Origin: Prostheceraeus crozeri
Lineage: Eukaryota > Platyhelminthes > Polycladida > Euryleptidae
Length of the DNA: 64,000 bases
Assembly (NCBI GenBank): GCA_907163375.1
Contig: CAJQUW010005364.1
Span: forward strand, 146,902 to 210,901
Direction: 5' to 3'
Shown here: positions 61,282 to 64,000 of the stretch, one piece after another
Position numbering within the stretch: the first letter of the stretch is position 1
How the letters are laid out: every line of letters begins with the position of its first letter
Program-made: the position numbers and the translations under genes
The notes under the pieces: model-generated
What the model was told of the DNA's origin: nothing
The model's database searches: none
What the model saw: only the letters and a program-made list of their open reading frames with translations

Positions 61282-64000
61282 CAGAAGTCACGTACAGAAA
61301 ACAGGAATGAATTGTGCGCGTGGTTTCCGACAACTGTAGGACATCAATGAATAGAAATCAAGTGTGGTAACGCAAATGGCATGAATCACCCTAAACAATA
61401 GCACATTATGTAACTCCATGAAATAAGTATGAATGAGGTAAATAAACGAACCCATCACCGAAAGTAAATATACTAATAAAGAGTATCAGCTATTACTATG
61501 CAAGGAAAAATATAGTACAAAATATTACAATGTCGTAAATGATAACAGAAAAGAAAACAAAGGATATATCAGATCAGATCATCAGTCAACATGCATCCTA
61601 AAAGGGTGAAACTTTGAACACTATCTTTGACCTCTCCCGACTTCAAACGTCATCTCTTTCTCTTAACTTCATGCACATTTGGCACGAACTCTATTAAACA
61701 CCTTTATTTTCGAAAATTTTTCGGATTTTTATATTTTTTAACAATACTTACTGAAAATCTGAGATTCAATTTTTATCATTTAAAAAAAACCGGATGTCAA
61801 AATTCGATCTAGAACCGAAGATATACGCGATTGAAAATGAGAAATATTAGACTCACTTTTTTCCAAAGTTTTTCGGGAGAGCGAATTTAAAAAGTGAAAG
61901 ACGAATTTTTACTTTGAAAAGTTATTTTAAACATATTACATTATAATTTTCACCTTAATTTTCAAAATTTTTTAGTGTTAAACAGAAAAACTTCTCAAAT
62001 GATTACTGGAAATCACTTTTTATTGAATTACAATGCACATAAACGCTGTGATAAAAAAAAAGAGTCTCAAATTACCATTTTGTCTACACTTACAATGCAC
62101 TGGTATTTCCGCAACCTGCTGCATAGAAATTCTCTGAAATACGGCTTATCATTCTCTTGATAAATGAGGAAAAGCTTTTGCCATCAAATAATTAAATCTT
62201 TGCAATGAGAGACCAGGTGAAGATGCAGTTTAACGGGGGACACCAAACGTTCAGGTAATCGAAGGTTTACTTTTTTTACCATGGTCATCAGGTTTCTCGT
62301 GACATTTCATAGTGATCCCGTTGTTCTCTTTCTTCAACACCAAGTGTTGAAGCTTGGAAATATTCGGAATGTTGCCCAATTTGTTGTCTGGTGCAGAATG
62401 TTTCCGCCAATCAGTCCATGGTTCCTGACTCCATAGATGTCCATTCATATTGCAGAGGCACTACGTGAGATGCACAACTCTAGCTCATCTATTGACGCCA
62501 CAATCAGTTTCGCTCTAAGTCTCCTTTTAATGTTTCCCAAGTATGAGGTCGACCTCTGCATCTGGTATCCAAAAAAATCTGGTATTCAAAAAATCTATTA
62601 AACACCACCCATCGTATTAAAATTTTAAAAAACCCCCTGTTGTCAAGAATTCTAGGAAACCGCGAAGTCCCTACATCCTCTAATCGTTTCTGCGATGGCA
62701 TTTTGTTTCAATTTTTATGATTAAGGCTGGGTTTAAATTTGTAATTGTTAAAGAAAATAAGAAAAAATCTGTTAAACACCACTCTTGTTTCATTTTCAAC
62801 TAATCACTGGCATGATCGGCATTATATAAGAACAAATCTCGTGTTTAACTTACGATTTACTTCTTGTAAGATCTTGGTCCAACTCGGGCAGATTCCTCTT
62901 CTTGAGAAATTGGAGCGCTGCATCGACCGTAAGATTCCAATGAATTCTTCAAAAACTTCAGCCGAACCAAAAAATACTTCTTCCACTTTCAGAGAGAATC
63001 CAAACTGGAATAGATTGGAATTCAAAACACATCGCCAAATATTAGGTTCACGAATAAAGTTACAATATTTGTAATAAATCGGCAATTATCATATCACAAA
63101 AAGAATATAGAGACACTGGTGAAAGTATGATTAAACACGACCATACTTACACACAAACCCAAAAAAATATAATATGCACAAAATAGTTAAATAGCAAAAA
63201 TGTGGATTTTTTAAACTTAGTTTTTTTTGCCTTTTTGTAGATTGCGCACACGCTGAATATTTCGAGTTAGAGTAGGAGAATGATACCAACAATCATAAAA
63301 TGAAATATAAGAAAATTGTCAAAATTTGACCAAATTTACCTTAGATCGGCTCTATCTCAGAACAGCAAAAATCCGTCAAGGGTGGTGTTTACTAGATTGC
63401 GACCCATTTAAATTTTTGAGTATGAATCGATGATTCTGCGAAATATACATATAATTCCTTGAAAAATGTCATTTCACAAATAATGGTGTAATCGAAGTCA
63501 GCATAAGAGCACAACAATCCTCAAACATACTGAAACTGCATAAGAGATGAGAATCATATCACTGAAAAAATGAATAGGAATGACATGTCTAGATGATGAG
63601 ACGTTGAGAACATTGTTTGCTTGAAGTCATGGTCAACTTAAAGCAGGCACGCTTCGGCCCCTCAGCATTATTTCGGTTCAGATATCTGAACTGAATTATT
63701 AAATTGCCACTTGATAGATTATCCCAGAGGACAGACGGCAGCGCCGAGATGATCCAATCTAGCACAAACACCAGCGGGAGGGCTATATTGGAAAAAAAAA
63801 AGTAGGGGTTCTTAGATGGATGTGTGTGTGTGTGTGCGAGCCATAGCGGGATAGATAAGCCATATGGCATTTTTCGATATAAATCGGAGGTGCTATTCCT
63901 ATGTAACTCATTAAATCACTAATATACTGAGGACGTATTAAGCACTTGACTTTCGAACCCCAATATATTCTAAAATAGAGTACTGATATTTTCACACTCA
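61282..64000. other. AT-rich flanking DNA, no gene recognised
   Basis: Only short open frames. A small (TG)n microsatellite lies at about 63,821-63,835. No terminal repeats or coding motifs are seen. It may be intron or intergenic sequence of the gene at 60.4-61.2 kb. Confidence 0.35.

Noticed and set aside
1-64000. CRISPR array, rRNA genes, bacterial operons
   Set aside because: No spaced short repeats of CRISPR type and no rRNA motifs; introns, TATA boxes and element types are eukaryotic.

Overview
The window looks like animal (invertebrate) nuclear DNA that is AT-rich and packed with transposable elements. The reasons are: non-LTR retrotransposons with apurinic endonuclease and reverse transcriptase, a Penelope-like element, piggyBac, PIF/Harbinger, Tc1/mariner and a Ty3/gypsy remnant, a Polinton/Maverick, short GT-AG introns, and no bacterial signals. 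I cannot name the species. Only a few host-gene exons can be supported (about 20.4 kb and 60.4-61.2 kb).

Layout. 1-4.1 kb: two 5'-to-3' chimeric, broken CR1/Jockey-like non-LTR copies, one carrying a SINE-like insertion with a 12-bp target duplication. 4.1-6.98 kb: a decayed Penelope-like element with an N-terminal GIY-YIG domain. 7-9.9 kb: a possible hAT-like non-autonomous element, a diverged tandem repeat and another RT fragment. 9.9-18.4 kb: a non-LTR RT gene split by a 'Russian doll': a MITE-like element holds a piggyBac (TTAA duplications), whose transposase gene is in turn split by a PIF/Harbinger element with its two genes. 18.4-20.0 kb: a Ty3/gypsy remnant split by a second, empty copy of the same MITE, which gives the pre-piggyBac empty site. 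21.3-23.0 kb: a Tc1-like element with a damaged catalytic site.

25,179-57,244 is a full-length 32,066-bp Polinton/Maverick (virus-like transposon). It has 5'-AG...CT-3' ends, long terminal inverted repeats built from tandem units, and a 6-bp target duplication GCTTTG. It encodes protein-primed-type DNA polymerase B, an adenain-like protease, a capsid protein of the F54H12.2-like family, a packaging ATPase, basic virion-type proteins, two large paralogous unknown proteins, RING-like zinc proteins, a probable DEDD exonuclease-like protein, a stand-alone relative of the polymerase N-terminal region, and a 181-residue TATA-binding-protein (TBP) homologue. The integrase is reduced to fragments. 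It sits as an island between a 6.7-kb A/C- then C-rich tract and a T-rich tract of very strange composition. Capsid, ATPase and two other genes carry single-base frameshifts, several at homopolymers; polymerase, protease and TBP are open.

The Polinton seems to use two promoter styles. The polymerase gene and a 235-residue gene near the other end share a CCAAT-TATA-leader cassette with identical spacing and a first coding exon consisting of only the ATG. Five other genes, mostly structural, have an octamer-like ATGCAAA motif 17-36 bases before their start codon. With its own TBP, the element may run an early/late transcription programme; this is inference.

57.3-64 kb: flanking DNA with a tRNA-like SINE head, a small inverted-repeat element, another RT pseudogene, two exons of an unknown host gene on the minus strand and about 2.7 kb of AT-rich DNA with no recognisable gene.
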